In this document: positions 20,008 to 21,509 of the stretch, piece after piece | Numbering within the stretch: the first letter of the stretch is position 1 | Layout of the letters: each line of letters starts with the position of its first letter | Assembly (NCBI GenBank): GCA_008931825.1 | Contig: QXVZ01010122.1 | Location: 1-21,509, forward strand | Length of the DNA stretch: 21,509 nt | Source: Phallusia fumigata | Taxonomy: Eukaryota; Chordata; Ascidiacea; Phlebobranchia; Ascidiidae | Direction of reading: 5' to 3' | Made by a program: the position numbers and the translations under genes | Notes under the pieces: model-generated | The model's database searches: none | Told to the model about the DNA's origin: nothing | What the model saw: the letters and a program-made list of their open reading frames with translations, nothing else

Positions 20008-20700
20008 TCATAAAATTAAACCACGATAATATATGCACGAAAAAATGAGATGCAGCAGAAGTTTCCGACAGTACTCTGAACAAAACGTGCTTTGAAGTAA
20101 TGATGGCTTCGATCTTGCACTAGCTTGTTCACATTAATTCAAAAGGTTTAGTCTGTGTTTTAGGCTAACGCTTTCACTATTTGTAAATTAAATCGCAAAC
20201 GGACTCTGGCGTTAAAAAATGTATCGCTAGTGTTTTTTTGGTAATCTGTAATGGTTTATTTGTTTATTTCGACCGAAGAGATGCAATCACAACTCCAGCT
20301 CCAATGTTGTTTGTATCGTTTTCACAGGTGTACTACCTCAAGCGTTTATTCGTGGTTGATGCACGTCATAGAAACGGGTCAACCGTCAAGTTGTGATCAA
20401 CTAAAGACACCTTATTTTCGTCAGCTTTAACAAACAAACTTTTTGAACATCCCAACTGAAACGCTTGGTTACTTTTAGCTCTGTAAATATTTTGCTGAAG
20501 TCCAATGTTTTTGCGTAATTTGAAAATTTAAGAGATTTGTTAACAGAAAACGGTTCACTGCCTTTTTCCTTAGACTTACTTTATTGACAAATTTACGATT
20601 GCACTAAAACCAATCTGGTTTAGGCTTGTCTCGTTGTTTTATATCGTTTTGTTCCCCATTGTGTTTGCATTGCGAGTTTCCCATCAATTTCCCTCTGCCT
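20008..20700. repeat. Tandem duplication B, copy 2 (693 bp)
   Basis: Starts right after the N with the first bases of copy 1 and ends in the same CCCTCTGCCT, then continues into unique sequence. It differs by scattered SNPs, one 27-bp deletion and a 1-bp insertion (GCATTGCG versus GCATGCG). Confidence 0.93.
20328..20396 (+). other. p24 terminal exon, copy 2 (probable allelic duplicate)
   Basis: Same acceptor and reading frame as copy 1, differing at one base that changes VFY to VYY (TTC to TAC). Tyr is common here in p24 proteins. If the duplication is real, this would be an alternative last exon. If it is a haplotype overlap, it is the second allele of the same exon. Confidence 0.85.
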
Positions 20701-20929
20701 AGCGGACGAGTAATTAAGCTTCCATATGTAGACAAGCAACTTCTACTTTGTACATTTTTGCGTTGTTAATAGTCAGTCATTTCGTTGCATACCATTGTGA
20801 CGAAGCTACGCTTTGATAAAGTGTGGCAGGTTTGAGGCATTCACACGTGAAGTAAAAAAAGCTTAAACGTTGTGATTTTTATTTGTTAAAATCGGTAGCT
20901 GTATTGTAAAGGTTCCCATATCTATAAAG
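20701..20929. other. Short intergenic gap before the last partial gene
   Basis: AT-rich. No canonical AATAAA is seen between the p24 stop and the next ATG, so p24 polyadenylation must use a variant signal or lie further on. Confidence 0.4.
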
Positions 20930-21509
20930 ATGAAAACTGTTTACGGATTTACGTTATTCCTTTGCTACTACGGAATTGCATCTGCAGAAAAGGGGCACGG
21001 TAAGGGTTGACCTACAGAACTGAAAAACGATGAAATGTTTTTCCGTAATATCCTAGTTTTGTAAACTCGATTTCGAGAAATAAAGCATGCCAGGTAAGTG
21101 TTTTTAGCGGGTCGAAGGTATGGGATTTTGTAATAGCTTTGTTAATAAACACCGAAATTTATTCAACTGAAGTCACAAACAGAAAAAAGTGAAACTATAC
21201 AGACATGCGCTGTGCAATGGTTGATTTTCTCGAAACTTCAACTGTACAAACGTTTCAGATTGACTTCAGTAAACTTGACCACTCCGTGAATTTTTCTCAT
21301 ACTATTTTGAAAGCGTAGCTTATAACCGTATAAAGATGGCACTAGGCCTAAGAATCCAACTAATTTCACATTACATTTCGGGCGCATTTAACCGTGTGTG
21401 GACGTGTCAGCGACATTAAAATTTGGTTGAATTATTAGTATTTCTGTGCGTAGTGACCGAACACGAGCATTATGATGAAGTGTACAACACGGGTTCGGCA
21501 AGGAAGTTT
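20930..21509 (+). CDS. Partial secreted or membrane protein, possibly a p24 paralogue (right edge)
   Basis: Exon 1 (20930-20999) encodes MKTVYGFTLFLCYYGIASA, a clear signal peptide, then EKGH and a phase-1 donor G|GTAAGG. After a 454-bp intron, acceptor TTTCTGTGCGTAG|TGACC opens exon 2 (21454-21509, cut by the edge), which reads VTEHEHYDEVYNTGSARKF. The design of a signal-peptide exon with a phase-1 donor, followed by a short His/Tyr-containing polar stretch (EHEHYDE versus HLQHYNR), echoes the p24 gene just upstream, so a tandem paralogue is plausible. No GOLD domain is visible yet. Confidence is higher for a gene than for its family. Confidence 0.5.

Noticed and set aside
1..21509. CRISPR array, operon, prophage or other prokaryotic-type system
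   Set aside because: There are no spaced repeats or dense collinear ORFs. Gene structure is clearly eukaryotic.

Overview
The window looks like animal nuclear DNA. Genes are split into short phase-compatible exons with GT-AG borders, introns run from 59 bp to about 1.7 kb, intergenic DNA is AT-rich, and all recognisable genes are metazoan. Compact genes, a very short intron and high polymorphism between two apparent haplotype copies would fit a solitary tunicate such as Ciona. That assignment is inference.

Layout. (1) Positions 10-5840, minus strand: six exons of a HIVEP/Schnurri-type large zinc-finger protein. A giant first coding exon (2606-5751) carries one divergent C2H2 finger, a conserved HISKLIS/VKPRR block and the family's central CCHC finger. 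Five small exons follow, all in matching phase. The 3' part of the gene, where a C-terminal ZAS2 finger pair would be expected, lies off the left edge. (2) 5841-12779: no protein-coding gene recognised. It contains a ~645-bp tandem duplication split by a single N (7167-8457) and a GC-richer, CRE-containing stretch (about 9500-10300) that may be regulatory. (3) 12780-14479, plus strand: a complete three-exon POLR2K/RPB12 (RPABC4) gene for the smallest zinc-ribbon subunit shared by RNA polymerases I-III. (4) 16021-19703, plus strand: a complete p24/TMED cargo-receptor gene of the early secretory pathway (signal peptide, GOLD domain, coiled region, one TM helix, short tail). Its largest intron holds an antisense, decayed non-LTR reverse-transcriptase fragment and a hAT-type MITE. 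Its last exon occurs twice because of a second N-bounded duplication (19288-20700). (5) 20930-21509, plus strand: the first two exons of another secreted or membrane protein, cut by the right edge and possibly a tandem p24 paralogue.

The genes do not form a pathway. They are a transcriptional regulator, a core polymerase subunit and a COPI/COPII cargo receptor that happen to be neighbours. I found no operon-like or novel multi-gene system. The most useful results are the exon reconstruction of the HIVEP-like gene, its apparent lack of an N-terminal finger pair, the p24 gene model, and evidence that both tandem duplications are unmerged haplotype contig ends rather than true duplications.
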